Shown: positions 10,081-18,711 of the stretch, piece after piece
Position numbering within the stretch: the stretch's first letter is position 1
Layout of the letters: every line of letters begins with the position of its first letter
Assembly (NCBI GenBank): GCA_016285455.1
Contig: JAEEQS010000002.1
Coordinates: 274,797-338,796, forward strand
Origin: Bacteroidales bacterium
GTDB lineage: Bacteria; Bacteroidota; Bacteroidia; Bacteroidales; UBA932
Length of the DNA stretch: 64,000 nucleotides
Direction: 5' to 3'
Program-made: the position numbers and the translations under genes
The notes under the pieces: model-generated
Database searches by the model: none
Seen by the model: only the letters and a program-made list of their open reading frames with translations
Told to the model about the DNA's origin: nothing

Positions 10081-10110
10081 AGCACTTACTTTTTAAGCAA
10101 GTGCTTTTTT
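10081..10110 (+). terminator. Rho-independent terminator after tRNA-Asn
   Basis: Stem AGCACTT (10081-10087) / AAGTGCT (10099-10105) followed by a run of T. A-rich DNA on the left side gives it some bidirectional character for the convergent kinase gene. Confidence 0.85.
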
Positions 10111-10124
10111 GTTTTCATAAGTAG

Positions 10125-10889
10125 TTAGTCTCTGCGTTTCTTCCTAAGGCCCAGTGGAATGAGAAGAATATCCTTGATCTTGGTTATTCCCTTGTATCTG
10201 TTGGCGTTAAGACGCACCTTCTCAGAAAAAGACTTAAGGTTCAGCCCCCTGATACTGCAGTACTTTGCTATCAAGGCCTTCATCATATCATCTCGAAAGT
10301 GGATATTGCTGATGTCTTTTGCGCAAAGCAATGTGCTGTGATTATGGAATTTAACCCTGTTGAGGTCTATCAGCTGGAACTTGAACTTTCCGTCAACTAT
10401 CTTGTAGAGAATATTGTCTATGTTAAAGTCGTTGTGAAGCAGACCCATTGAGTGGAAAGAAGCGGCATATTCTGCAAGAGCATCTACAAAAGCTGCTATC
10501 TGAGGATTATCTAAAGGCTTGTCTTTAAAGTCCGTAACAGGCCTGTAATCTGTATAGACACAGACATAGCATCCAGTATGGAAGAACAAGCCCTTTTTCT
10601 TTTCCACATAACCGATTGGCTGCGGTACATCTACACCCAGAGACAAGAGTCTAAGGGAATACTCATAAGAACGTTTAGCCTTGGTAGGGCGAATGAAAGA
10701 ATAAACAACCCTATTGAATTCCGTTGGCTTTTTGAATATTTTGACAACCACCCTCAATCCGTCAACAGTCACGTCCTCAACAGTATTGCGGAAATTTCTG
10801 TAAACATTTTCCGCATTGTAAGAACGATTGAGGGCTTCTGTGAGAAAACCTTCAAACTGTTTAAAATCCGGATTGACAACTACTTTCAT
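10125..10889 (-). CDS. Lipopolysaccharide core/Kdo kinase-like protein (InaA/WaaP family)
   Basis: 254 residues with an atypical protein-kinase-like fold. A VVVKIFKK segment supplies the ATP-binding Lys (about 50), HNDFNIDN (152-159) is the catalytic loop with Asp154, and LIDLNR (Asp175) replaces the DFG metal site. This combination is typical of Kdo or heptose kinases that phosphorylate the lipopolysaccharide inner core on the cytoplasmic side. It lies alone, downstream of the terminator ending the ompA-like gene. Alternative: another small-molecule kinase of the same clan. No promoter was pinned down in the short gap upstream. Confidence 0.8.
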   Translation of the reverse strand: MKVVVNPDFKQFEGFLTEALNRSYNAENVYRNFRNTVEDVTVDGLRVVVKIFKKPTEFNRVVYSFIRPTKAKRSYEYSLRLLSLGVDVPQPIGYVEKKKGLFFHTGCYVCVYTDYRPVTDFKDKPLDNPQIAAFVDALAEYAASFHSMGLLHNDFNIDNILYKIVDGKFKFQLIDLNRVKFHNHSTLLCAKDISNIHFRDDMMKALIAKYCSIRGLNLKSFSEKVRLNANRYKGITKIKDILLIPLGLRKKRRD

Positions 10890-10896
10890 TTCTTAA

Positions 10897-10927
10897 AAAA
10901 AGAGCCGCCTCGCAGGACGGCTCTTTT
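10897..10927 (-). terminator. Terminator of the ompA-like gene at 10946-12172
   Basis: Inverted repeat AAAAGAGCCG...CGGCTCTTTT with one bulged base; on the minus strand it is followed by a T run, so it ends transcription coming from the upstream ompA-like gene. Confidence 0.85.
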
Positions 10928-10945
10928 GATTTGTTTTTGACTGAA

Positions 10946-12172
10946 TTACTTGATAACAACTACGCGGTTGAGAGTCTTGTCAGTCTGGCTGAACTCCATA
11001 GTTCCGCCGAGGTTCTTCTCAGCAAGCTTGTAGTTTCCGCCGCAAGCCTTGATGATGTTGAGAACTGCATCCAGACGTGCCTGGCCGAGTCTCTCGTTGG
11101 TCTTTGCAGAACCTGTTGCGCTGTCAGCGGCACCTTCGATCTCGAATACGCGATCCTTGTTAGTTGCCATTGAAGTGTTAACAAAGTACTTGATGCTAGC
11201 CTTCTGGTCCTCGGTAAGAGTGCTCTTTCCAAGAGGGAAGTAAACTGCGAATGGAGCTGGAGTGTATTTGGTTTCTCCAGGTACATAGATAGTCTCGCCC
11301 TTGCCAGTCTTTGCCTTCTCAGCAGCGATGTCATCTGCAAGCTTCTTGTTCTTTGCGTTGATGTCATCAAGTGCACTGGAAAGATCCTTGATCTTGGTGT
11401 TGAAAGGAGTTACGTCTACAGGAGCGTGAGCCCTTGAGAACTCGCGGTTCTTGAACTGATATGCAAGACCGAGAGAAACGCTTCCGATGTACTCCTGGCG
11501 TGAACGTCTCTTCTCGCCATCCAGACTCTGGTTTACATAAACCTGGTTGATGTCCAGAGTAACGTCCAAAGACTTGCAAACGCGGAACATGTTGTAAATA
11601 CCAACACCGGCAATGAACTCAGCATTTCTCTGCTTTCCGTCTGGATTGGTAACAATAGCAACACCAGCGCCAACGTAAGGAGCAATATCCCAGAATCTGT
11701 CTGAACGATATCCGCCCAGAGCGTTGGAAATGTTCCACATCAAGTCACCTCTAACCTGATGAAGGTTCATCTTCTGTTTGTATCCCCAATCGTAAATGTC
11801 ATTTTTGTCAACATAACCGTTGCCTGCCCAAGCTGCTGGACCACCATCTTTTGCATCGAGATTATGGTAGAAACCCTGAGCTTTGATTCCATAGTATCCG
11901 AGTCTGATACCGAAGCATGGAGAAATCCACTTTCCGATATAACCCTGAACTGCAGGAGCCAGCCTATCCTTGAAGTCAAGATAAAGATCCTGCTCGCCCT
12001 GATAGTAGTTTACACCACCGGCAGCACCGATAAATACATTGTCAAAAAGACCGTTGGTCTCATAAGGACCTCTAACAGTCTGAGCCTCTGCGCCCTTGAT
12101 CACCTGAGCATTCGCGCTTGCGAAAGCCAGAACGCAAACGGCTGCAGTCACAAACAATTTTTTGATGTTCAT
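10946..12172 (-). CDS. OmpA-family outer-membrane protein, copy 1
   Basis: 408 residues. Signal peptide MNIKKLFVTAAVCVLAFASANAQ in the mature context (cleavage after NAQ), a beta-rich N-terminal barrel domain (about 35-255), a short Lys/Ala coiled linker, then a C-terminal OmpA peptidoglycan-associating domain (about 300-408) beginning FAVYFPLGKSTLT. Probably a major porin-like protein anchoring outer membrane to cell wall. The next gene upstream (12315-13508) is a close paralogue: the shared AEAQTxRGPYET start, the REFSRAHAPVDVTP block and the OmpA tail show a tandem duplication. Each copy has its own promoter and terminator, so they can be regulated separately. Confidence 0.9.
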   Translation of the reverse strand: MNIKKLFVTAAVCVLAFASANAQVIKGAEAQTVRGPYETNGLFDNVFIGAAGGVNYYQGEQDLYLDFKDRLAPAVQGYIGKWISPCFGIRLGYYGIKAQGFYHNLDAKDGGPAAWAGNGYVDKNDIYDWGYKQKMNLHQVRGDLMWNISNALGGYRSDRFWDIAPYVGAGVAIVTNPDGKQRNAEFIAGVGIYNMFRVCKSLDVTLDINQVYVNQSLDGEKRRSRQEYIGSVSLGLAYQFKNREFSRAHAPVDVTPFNTKIKDLSSALDDINAKNKKLADDIAAEKAKTGKGETIYVPGETKYTPAPFAVYFPLGKSTLTEDQKASIKYFVNTSMATNKDRVFEIEGAADSATGSAKTNERLGQARLDAVLNIIKACGGNYKLAEKNLGGTMEFSQTDKTLNRVVVIK

Positions 12173-12213
12173 ATAAGATAATTTTTAGGTTTATATTTCA
12201 TTATCAGCAACTG

Positions 12214-12244
12214 CAAATATAAGGATTTTTCCTATATAAACAAC
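12214..12244 (-). promoter_or_regulatory. Promoter of ompA-like copy 1 (TTG-N19-TATATTTG)
   Basis: Minus-strand GTTG (12244-12241) and TATATTTG (12221-12214) are exactly 19 nt apart, about 42 nt before the ATG at 12172. Confidence 0.8.
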
Positions 12245-12261
12245 TATCTGAGAATAAAAAA

Positions 12262-12297
12262 GAAAAGAGGATGACATTTCTGCCATCCTCTCGTTCT
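12262..12297 (-). terminator. Terminator of ompA-like copy 2
   Basis: GAGGATG...CATCCTC stem (arms near 12266-12273 and 12284-12291) flanked by A and T runs; on the minus strand it is followed by a T-rich stretch just past the stop at 12315. Confidence 0.85.
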
Positions 12298-12314
12298 TTT
12301 GACTCAAGGTCTGA

Positions 12315-13508
12315 TTACCTGATAACAACTACGCGGTTGAGAGTCTTGTCAGTCTTGCTGAACTCATCGGTTCCACCGAGGTTCTTGTCAGCGATCTTGT
12401 AGTTTCCGCCGCAAGCCTTGATGATTCCGAGAACTGCATCCAGACGAGCCTGGCCGAGTTTCTCGTTGGTCTTAGCTGAACCAGTTGCGCTGTCAGCAGC
12501 ACCTACGATCTCGAAAGTACGATCTGAGTTAGCCTTCATAGCAGTCTCAACAAAGTACTTGATGCTGTTCTTCTGAGCGTCTGTAAGAGTGCTCTTTCCG
12601 AGTGGGAAGTAAACTGCAAATGGAGAAGGAACGATCTTGGTCTCACCAGGAACGTAAACGGTCTCACCGCCCTTCTTCTTTGCCTTCTCAGCCTCGAGGT
12701 CTGCCTGAAGCTTCTTGTTCAGATCATTAGCATCGTTGAGAAGCTTGTTCAGATCCTTGATCTTGTTGTTGTAAGGGGTAACGTCTACAGGAGCGTGAGC
12801 TCTTGAGAACTCGCGGTTCTTGAACTGATATGCAAGACCGAGAGCTGCAGAAGCAATGAATTCCTTGCGAGATGCGCGAACATCGCTGTCATACCTCTGG
12901 TTAACAACGCTCTGGTTTACATCAAGGGTAAGATCCAAAGCCTTGCCAAGACGGAACATAGTGTAGATACCTGCGGTAACTCCGAGTTCAATGTCTCTGC
13001 GATACTTGCCGGCAACCTTCTTGTTAGTTCTGTTCCACATAACACCAGCTCCAAGATAAGGAGCAAAGTCGATAAATCTGTCTGCTCTGTAGCCGCCGAT
13101 TGCGTTGGAAATGTTCCACATCAAATCGCCGCGTACATAGTTCTGGTTCATCTTCTGGTTGCCTGCAACCAAAGGATTTTCATTGTAAACGTTAGGCACT
13201 GCATTGTAGCCCTTTGCCTGGATACCATAGTAACCCAGCCTGATACCTACGCATGGAGTGATCCACTTTCCGATGTAACCCTGAACTGCCGGAGCAAGTC
13301 TCTTGGTGAAATCGATCTCATGGTCATTCTCTGCCTGATACAGATTAACGCCACCGGCTGCACCGATGAAGACGTTATCAAAGAGACGGTTAGTCTCATA
13401 AGGGCCTCTGAGGGTCTGAGCCTCTGCACCCTTTACAACCTGCGCATTTACGCTAGCTGCAGCTACAGCGCAAATGGCAACTGTCAAAAAGAATTTTTTC
13501 ATGGTCAT
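12315..13508 (-). CDS. OmpA-family outer-membrane protein, copy 2
   Basis: 397 residues, same architecture as the neighbour at 10946-12172: signal peptide ending VNAQ, N-terminal barrel, a coiled linker (DLNKLLNDANDLNKKLQADL), and a C-terminal OmpA domain ending LNRVVVIR. An ATG 6 nt inside (MKKFF) is equally plausible; the start at 13508 aligns with the paralogue. The barrel region diverges between copies while the C-terminal third is nearly identical, suggesting surface-loop divergence with a conserved peptidoglycan anchor. It has its own strong promoter and terminator. Confidence 0.9.
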   Translation of the reverse strand: MTMKKFFLTVAICAVAAASVNAQVVKGAEAQTLRGPYETNRLFDNVFIGAAGGVNLYQAENDHEIDFTKRLAPAVQGYIGKWITPCVGIRLGYYGIQAKGYNAVPNVYNENPLVAGNQKMNQNYVRGDLMWNISNAIGGYRADRFIDFAPYLGAGVMWNRTNKKVAGKYRRDIELGVTAGIYTMFRLGKALDLTLDVNQSVVNQRYDSDVRASRKEFIASAALGLAYQFKNREFSRAHAPVDVTPYNNKIKDLNKLLNDANDLNKKLQADLEAEKAKKKGGETVYVPGETKIVPSPFAVYFPLGKSTLTDAQKNSIKYFVETAMKANSDRTFEIVGAADSATGSAKTNEKLGQARLDAVLGIIKACGGNYKIADKNLGGTDEFSKTDKTLNRVVVIR

Positions 13509-13585
13509 TTAAATGATTTATGTAAATAGTTAAATATCCATTATTTACGCCGTGTGGCACAGGGGACACACGACCATAATCGCCA

Positions 13586-13616
13586 CAAAGATATGATTTT
13601 TTTTCTTCCCCTCAAA
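13586..13616 (-). promoter_or_regulatory. Strong consensus promoter of ompA-like copy 2 (TTTG-N19-TATCTTTG)
   Basis: TTTG (13616-13613) and TATCTTTG (13593-13586) at exactly 19 nt on the minus strand, a perfect Bacteroidota housekeeping promoter. It implies a 5' leader of roughly 70 nt containing TGTGTCCCC and CACACGG segments that could pair weakly. Confidence 0.88.
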
Positions 13617-13651
13617 AAAAATCGGTTCTTTTTCCGCGACTTAACCTCTTT

Positions 13652-16462
13652 TTATTCAGGATCTACCTTGACAGTCAGACGATTATGCTTGCCCACTATC
13701 ATTTTAGCTTCTTTCTGGACGTTTTCTTTTGTAACAAATTTGTCAATAATTTCGTCTGTAAGGTTCATATCGTAGCCATACAGATAGTACTGCTGAAGCA
13801 AATTCTCCCAATAGTTCGGATTTTTCTTGGATTCAGGGATATTCTTTTTCATCATCTCAATAGTCTTGAGCAGTTCCTCGTCTGTAGGACCATTTGCGGC
13901 CAAAGCCTCAATGCCGGCATATACCTTGTCCAGAAGTCCCTGAGCCTTGTCTTTTCCGGTTTCAAAGCCAACACTGAAATAGTATCTCTCGTTAGGCAGC
14001 GGGGAAACGTGGCCGCTTACTCTCGGGCTGTATGTTCCGCCGTCTTCCTCCCTGAGGGACGAAATGTAGCGCATATTCATTATATAGGTCATAGCGCGGT
14101 TGGTAACGCTGTTCTCTATGTTCTTTTCTCTTGGACCCTGATAAATCACGCTTGCATAGGTGTTAGGATTCTCCATCTTGATTTCTTTGCTAACGAGGTT
14201 CTCTCCGTCTGCAGGATAGAGCCTGTGGTCAACCATAGCCCTTGGCTTCTTGGACTTTACAGGAAGGGAAGCCACGTATTTCTCAAGAAGAGGCTTTATT
14301 GTTTCAGGATCAAAATCGCCCACTACAAATACCTTTGCGCCAACAGCATCGCCGAAGAGCATTGCATTGCCCTTATTTATAGCCTCGGCAGAAACTTTCT
14401 CCAGCAGTTCTGTTCCGAACATCGTTGTTCTTGGGCTGTTGTTGGTCTCGGCCGCGGCAAGAAGCATCTGGTACTGGTATTCAGGATTGCTGCCAAGGTT
14501 GGCGGCAATGGTCTTCATCTGGCCCATAGTGGTCTCAAACTCCTTGGCATCGCATCTTGGCTGGGTAAAGTTCAGATACAGAAGCTGGAGGGCGGTCTCA
14601 ACATCCTTGGTAGAAGATGAAGCGTTGATTCCGCTGTGAGTGTCGTTGACATAGCTGCTTACTCCCACGCTCTTGCCGGCAAGCATCTTGCGTACGGTGT
14701 TTGCAGGGAATTCTCCCACACCTGCATTTGCTGAGTAGAAGTATCTTACATTGTCGTCAAAGCTTGGAAGAAGCTCCTGAGGAAGAATGCTCTGTCCGCC
14801 GTCCTGGATAAGGTCTATGAAGACTCTGTCTTTGCGAACATCTGTAGGATAGAGATATGCCATAACGCCATTGCTGAGTGTCAGCGCCTTGCATCCAAGA
14901 TAGCCGTCTTCTTCTTTCTTGATCTTTCCTGCCTTAATCTTGGAAGCGTCAAGGAATTCCTTAGCTATCTGCTCAACCTGCGGAGCGGCAACTTCTGCCT
15001 TGAAAGCGTTGGTGAACATTTCGGAAAGCTTCTCCTCTGAAGGGAAAGCTGAAGCATCCTTGGTGGCTCCTGTAAGGAAGAGCACGCTGTTTTTCAGTTC
15101 CAGGAAAGAACCTCCCTGGCCGAACATCTGGTTGATCATATCCACGTTGAACATACCAATCATCTGCTTTGCCATAGCGTTGAGAACGGCAGGATCGCAG
15201 TAAGGCTCGTTCTTGAGGAAATACTGTACCAGCTGATTTGCCAGCTGAGAATTGGTGCGGGTTGCAGCCCTGTCTTCAGATGCCTGATAGTAGCGCAGCA
15301 GAGAAGCCTTGGCTCTTTCGAATTCATCTTCTGTAAAACCGTACTTCTCGGCCTGGCGAACAATGCCTACGAGAGTGTTAACGGCATCCTCCACCCTATT
15401 GTCTTTAATAGCTGCCCCAAGAAGGCCGGCGTCCATGGTTTCGCAGAGATTCTGGTTGGAATAGCTTGCCTGGATGAACGGAGCGTCCGGTTTCTTTGAA
15501 GCGTCAGAAAGCCTCTCGTTGAGCATAGAAGCAACCAGATCCTTGACCGCGTCAATCACAAAGTACTGAGGAGTGGTCTTCATAGCCTTAGGCAGAGCCT
15601 TCTCCTTGGTAATCATCATCAGCTGAGTGGTGTTGATCTCAGGATCAGTGAACACCAGACTCAGCGGTTCCTCATTGTCCGGAATAAAGATAACTTCCTT
15701 CTGAGGCTCAGCAGCCTTCTTAGGAATTATGCTGAAATATTCCTTGATTTTTCCCTCGATATAATCCGGATCAACATCGCCGACAACAATAATTGCCTGA
15801 TTCCCCGGATAGTACCAAGTCTTATAGAAATCTACCAGTTCCTGAGGATTGAAATTGGTAAGGCACTGTTCGTCACCTATAATGTTGCAGTCTGCATATT
15901 TTGTTCCCTTGAAAAGAACCTTGAAGAGAGCTTCCTGCTGCCTTCTCTGGGCAGTATTGCCGCTTCTCCATTCCTCTATAATAACGCCTCTTTCCTTTTC
16001 AACCTCGTCAAAATCATTGGTCACGAAAGCCGCGTCGTTCTGGAGGATTACCAGTGCTGTATCTATCAAGAACTGCTTATCTGTAGGAATGGTGCTCAGC
16101 GTGTAGCAGGTCATTTCCACTCCAGTCATTGCGTTTATGTTGGCGCCAAAGATCAGTCCGTTCTTTTCCAGATAGCTCAGCATCGTGTTGCCTGGGAAGT
16201 CTTTGTTTCCGTTAAAACACATATGCTCAAGGAAATGGGCAAGGCCCCTCTGTGCTGGAGTCTCGTTGATGGCTCCAACATTGGTGGCAATATAGAACTC
16301 AGCCCTTTTTTCAGGGTTGGCGTTCTGCCTTATGAAATAAGTAAGTCCGTTTTCCAGCTTGCCCACTCTGACTGCTGGATCCAGAGGCATCTCCTGCTTC
16401 TGCTGGGCAAAGGTCCCGATACCGAAAAGCATCAAAGACACGAGAATAATCAGTTTCTTCAT
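13652..16462 (-). CDS. M16-family zinc metallopeptidase, two-lobed (PqqL/pitrilysin-like)
   Basis: 936 residues. Signal peptide (MKKLIILVSLMLFGIGTFAQ), then an active M16 lobe with the inverted zinc motif HFLEH (His76, Glu79, His80) and the distal Glu region about 75 residues later, followed by an M16C half and a second inactive lobe (GDFDPETIKPLLEKYVASLP). Length matches Bacteroidota periplasmic 'insulinase family' proteins that degrade peptides. It is divergent from rpsF; a TAGTTTTG box (16518-16525, minus) is a candidate -7. The downstream T-rich region with a weak GGTT/AACC hairpin overlaps the promoter of the next gene. Confidence 0.93.
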   Translation of the reverse strand: MKKLIILVSLMLFGIGTFAQQKQEMPLDPAVRVGKLENGLTYFIRQNANPEKRAEFYIATNVGAINETPAQRGLAHFLEHMCFNGNKDFPGNTMLSYLEKNGLIFGANINAMTGVEMTCYTLSTIPTDKQFLIDTALVILQNDAAFVTNDFDEVEKERGVIIEEWRSGNTAQRRQQEALFKVLFKGTKYADCNIIGDEQCLTNFNPQELVDFYKTWYYPGNQAIIVVGDVDPDYIEGKIKEYFSIIPKKAAEPQKEVIFIPDNEEPLSLVFTDPEINTTQLMMITKEKALPKAMKTTPQYFVIDAVKDLVASMLNERLSDASKKPDAPFIQASYSNQNLCETMDAGLLGAAIKDNRVEDAVNTLVGIVRQAEKYGFTEDEFERAKASLLRYYQASEDRAATRTNSQLANQLVQYFLKNEPYCDPAVLNAMAKQMIGMFNVDMINQMFGQGGSFLELKNSVLFLTGATKDASAFPSEEKLSEMFTNAFKAEVAAPQVEQIAKEFLDASKIKAGKIKKEEDGYLGCKALTLSNGVMAYLYPTDVRKDRVFIDLIQDGGQSILPQELLPSFDDNVRYFYSANAGVGEFPANTVRKMLAGKSVGVSSYVNDTHSGINASSSTKDVETALQLLYLNFTQPRCDAKEFETTMGQMKTIAANLGSNPEYQYQMLLAAAETNNSPRTTMFGTELLEKVSAEAINKGNAMLFGDAVGAKVFVVGDFDPETIKPLLEKYVASLPVKSKKPRAMVDHRLYPADGENLVSKEIKMENPNTYASVIYQGPREKNIENSVTNRAMTYIMNMRYISSLREEDGGTYSPRVSGHVSPLPNERYYFSVGFETGKDKAQGLLDKVYAGIEALAANGPTDEELLKTIEMMKKNIPESKKNPNYWENLLQQYYLYGYDMNLTDEIIDKFVTKENVQKEAKMIVGKHNRLTVKVDPE

Positions 16463-16542
16463 AATATTATACCTATTATAATAATTTGCTTTCGCTCATA
16501 AGACGCGGTAAAGCCTACAAAACTACACTTTTTTTTTCTTTT

Positions 16543-16573
16543 TTTGGGAATCCTCCAATTTTTTCTATCTTTG
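16543..16573 (+). promoter_or_regulatory. Consensus promoter of rpsF-rpsR-rplI (TTTG-N19-TATCTTTG)
   Basis: TTTG at 16543-16546 and TATCTTTG at 16566-16573 with exactly 19 nt between, 30 nt before the rpsF ATG. Confidence 0.88.
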
Positions 16574-16602
16574 CAGCCCATTTACAAACAAATTTTACAG
16601 AG

Positions 16603-16971
16603 ATGTTAAAGAATTACGAGACCGTTTTCATTGCAACTCCCGTTTTGTCTGAAGCTCAGATGAAGGAAACGGCAGCCAAATACATCTCCCTTATAAAGGA
16701 GAACGGCGGCACAGTTGTCAGTGAAGAGGATTGGGGGCTGAAGAAACTTGCCTACCCTATCCAGAAGAAGACCTCCGGTTTCTACCATCTGGTAGAATTC
16801 CAGGCAGAACCGTCTTTCATAGACGTACTTGAAACTCAGTATCGCCGCGACGAGAGGATCATCCGTTTCCTCACCTTCGCAATGGACAAGGATGCTGTTG
16901 CTTACGCAGAAAAGAGAAGAGCAAACTGGGCAGCCAAGAAGAACGCTGCTGAAAAGAAAGAAAACCAGTAA
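16603..16971 (+). CDS. rpsF: 30S ribosomal protein bS6
   Basis: 122 residues from the ATG at 16603; the frame extends further upstream but across the promoter, so this start is preferred. [17 protein letters not shown] and the [16 protein letters not shown] block are typical of bS6, which binds bS18 on the 30S platform. It ends in a Lys/Ala-rich tail. No Shine-Dalgarno sequence precedes it, unlike the next two genes of the operon. Confidence 0.97.
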   Translation: MLKNYETVFIATPVLSEAQMKETAAKYISLIKENGGTVVSEEDWGLKKLAYPIQKKTSGFYHLVEFQAEPSFIDVLETQYRRDERIIRFLTFAMDKDAVAYAEKRRANWAAKKNAAEKKENQ

Positions 16972-16972
16972 C

Positions 16973-16980
16973 AGGAGGAA
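16973..16980 (+). promoter_or_regulatory. Strong Shine-Dalgarno before rpsR (AGGAGGAA)
   Basis: AGGAGGAA lies 5 nt before the rpsR ATG. Nearly all other genes in the window lack any such sequence, as usual in Bacteroidota where the anti-SD is sequestered by bS6, bS18 and bS21. Confidence 0.9.
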
Positions 16981-16985
16981 AAGTT

Positions 16986-17264
16986 ATGGCACAGAGAAAT
17001 GAAGAAAATGCAGATATCCGCTATCTGAACCCTGTTACCGTAGAGGTAAAGAAGAAGAAGTACTGCCGTTTCAAGAAGGCAGGCATCAAGTATGTAGATT
17101 ACAAGGATGCAGAGTTCCTGAAGAAGTTCCTCAACGAGCAGGGAAAGATTCTTCCTAGGCGTCTTACCGGAACTTCCCTCAAATTCCAGAAGAAAGTGGC
17201 TCAGGCTATCAAGCGCGCTCGCCACATCGCTTTGCTCCCTTACGTTACAGACCTTTTGAAATAA
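16986..17264 (+). CDS. rpsR: 30S ribosomal protein bS18
   Basis: 92 residues; [19 protein letters not shown] and the [29 protein letters not shown] block define bS18. It pairs with bS6 and, in Bacteroidota ribosomes, helps form the pocket that hides the 16S 3' end. The gene has a near-perfect Shine-Dalgarno 5 nt upstream of its ATG and sits 14 nt after rpsF. I infer that the SD could permit autogenous control, since ribosomes lacking bS18/bS6/bS21 would have a free anti-SD. Confidence 0.97.
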   Translation: MAQRNEENADIRYLNPVTVEVKKKKYCRFKKAGIKYVDYKDAEFLKKFLNEQGKILPRRLTGTSLKFQKKVAQAIKRARHIALLPYVTDLLK

Positions 17265-17270
17265 GGAGGA
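17263..17270 (+). promoter_or_regulatory. Strong Shine-Dalgarno before rplI (AAGGAGGA)
   Basis: AAGGAGGA overlaps the rpsR stop codon (TAA at 17262-17264) and lies 6 nt before the rplI ATG, coupling the two genes. Confidence 0.9.
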
Positions 17271-17276
17271 AAGATT

Positions 17277-17762
17277 ATGGAAGTTATTCTTAAGGAAGAT
17301 GTCCGCAAACTTGGACACAAGAACGATATCGTTACCGTAAAAGACGGTTACGCAAACAATTTCCTTTTCCCTCAGGGACTTGCTATCCTGGCAACCGCTT
17401 CCGCTAAGAAGCAGCTTGCAGAAAACATCAAGCAGAGGGCTCACAAGGAAGAGAAGCTTGTCGCCGATGCAAAGGCCATTGCAGAGAAGATTAGCGGCAT
17501 TGCCGTTACCATCCCTACTAAGGTAAGCCAGAGCGGCAAGATCTATGGTTCCGTAAACAACATCCAGGTAGCTGAGGCTCTTGCAGCTCTCGGATACGAG
17601 ACCGACAGAAGAAAGATCGAGCTCAAGGATGCAGACAAGATTTCCGAAATCGGAACTTACGAGGCTATCATAGACATCTACAGAGGTATCGAGGCCACCG
17701 TAAAGGTAAACGTAGTTGACGAGGAAGGAAAAGTTACGGAAAAGAAAGAGGAAGCTGAATAA
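17277..17762 (+). CDS. rplI: 50S ribosomal protein bL9
   Basis: 161 residues. MEVILKEDVRKLGHKNDIV and KDGYANNFLFPQGLA form the N-terminal domain; a long central helix and the C-terminal domain (SGKIYGSVNNIQVAEAL) follow, with a short acidic tail. It is last in the rpsF-rpsR-rplI operon, 12 nt after rpsR, and is closed by the hairpin at 17783-17815. Confidence 0.97.
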   Translation: MEVILKEDVRKLGHKNDIVTVKDGYANNFLFPQGLAILATASAKKQLAENIKQRAHKEEKLVADAKAIAEKISGIAVTIPTKVSQSGKIYGSVNNIQVAEALAALGYETDRRKIELKDADKISEIGTYEAIIDIYRGIEATVKVNVVDEEGKVTEKKEEAE

Positions 17763-17782
17763 GCGTCCCCTTTAAAGAAAGA

Positions 17783-17815
17783 AACCCGGAAGCAAATGCT
17801 TTCGGGTTTTTGTTT
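17783..17815. terminator. Bidirectional terminator between rplI and scpB
   Basis: AACCCG (17783-17788) and CGGGTT (17803-17808) with inner AAGC/GCTT pairing, followed by T runs on the plus strand and, less strongly, on the minus strand. Confidence 0.85.
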
Positions 17816-18625
17816 TTAGATAGGATTAATATCCAAGTCTGCGGCCTTGCCTTTGTAGACAGGCGGCCTTTTCTCCAGGAAAGAGTTAATTCCTTCCAGA
17901 TAATCTTCTCCCTTGTAAACCCTTGTACGGTAAGCATTAACTTTCTCAAAGCTCTCCGATGCAATTACCGTAGCAGCCTTGCTGAGGATGCGGAACTGGC
18001 GCTTGATTGCGCTTATGCTCAACACGCTATTGTTTCTCAGCGGGGTTAGGAATTTTTCTTCCAGCATCTTGTCCAGCTCTTCAGGCTTTGCTATTCTGTT
18101 GATAAGGCCCACGTTCAAGGCATCCTGGGCGGTAATCGGAGTAGCCAGGAAAAACATCTCCCTGGCCTTGTTCATTCCGAGCTGGTTGATGAAATGCATT
18201 ATGCCGGAAGCGTTGTAAGGAATGCCTATCTTGGCCGGAGTGATAGCAAACGTGGCGTTGTCTGCGCTCACTATCATATCGCAGGAAAGGCACAGGTCAC
18301 AGGCTCCGCCCCAGACGGTTCCGCTTACACAGGCAATAACCGGTATAGGAGTATCCTGGACTTTTCTCAAAAGCTGCTCCATAGGTACATCGTAAGCCAG
18401 AGGATCTTCACCGTCGCGAGGCAATTCTCTTATATCGTGGCCAGCGCTCCACACGCCGTGGCTGCATTTTGCCTTGATAACTATTCCCACGCACTCTTTG
18501 TCATAGCCTTTCTGGATAGCGTGAATCAATTCATGGCACATTTCCGTACTCAGGCAGTTGAAATGCTCCTGATTGCGCATTTCTACAAAACAGATGCGAT
18601 CTTTGATAGAAGTTTTAATCAGCAT
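17816..18625 (-). CDS. scpB: Methylmalonyl-CoA decarboxylase-like crotonase
   Basis: 269 residues. Crotonase fold; the block SAGHDIRELPRDGEDPLAYD closely follows E. coli ScpB (YgfG), and the oxyanion segment GTVWGGACDLCLSCDMI and FAITPAKIGIPYN also match that subgroup rather than general enoyl-CoA hydratases. It would convert methylmalonyl-CoA to propionyl-CoA, the last step of succinate-to-propionate conversion when the transcarboxylase or membrane decarboxylase is not used. Monocistronic: a terminator lies on each side and a TATCTTTG box (18642-18649, minus) is immediately upstream. No mutase or CoA-transferase gene is in the window. Alternative: another short-chain acyl-CoA decarboxylase or hydratase. 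Confidence 0.82.
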   Translation of the reverse strand: MLIKTSIKDRICFVEMRNQEHFNCLSTEMCHELIHAIQKGYDKECVGIVIKAKCSHGVWSAGHDIRELPRDGEDPLAYDVPMEQLLRKVQDTPIPVIACVSGTVWGGACDLCLSCDMIVSADNATFAITPAKIGIPYNASGIMHFINQLGMNKAREMFFLATPITAQDALNVGLINRIAKPEELDKMLEEKFLTPLRNNSVLSISAIKRQFRILSKAATVIASESFEKVNAYRTRVYKGEDYLEGINSFLEKRPPVYKGKAADLDINPI

Positions 18626-18641
18626 AATCTTGAAGTTTTCC

Positions 18642-18649
18642 CAAAGATA
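18642..18649 (-). promoter_or_regulatory. Putative -7 element of scpB (TATCTTTG)
   Basis: Consensus -7 box 17 nt before the ATG at 18625, abutting the terminator of the gene upstream. No TTTG stands at 19-21 nt spacing (nearest is 15 nt). Confidence 0.55.
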
Positions 18650-18651
18650 AT

Positions 18652-18690
18652 GAAAAAAAGACGGCCAAATTATTTTTGACCGTCTCTTTT
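18652..18690 (-). terminator. Terminator of the histone-H1-like gene
   Basis: GACGG (18660-18664) / CCGTC (18680-18684) flanked by A and T runs; on the minus strand the hairpin is followed by seven T. Confidence 0.85.
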
Positions 18691-18711
18691 CAATTCTGAA
18701 TGTAGCTCAGA

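Noticed and set aside
13550..13580. Sigma-54-type promoter (TGGCAC at 13555)
   Set aside because: No TTGCA at the -12 spacing; the sequence lies in the leader of an ompA-like gene with a consensus housekeeping promoter.
16486..16602. Upstream extension of rpsF
   Set aside because: It crosses a perfect TTTG-N19-TATCTTTG promoter; bS6 homology begins at the ATG at 16603.
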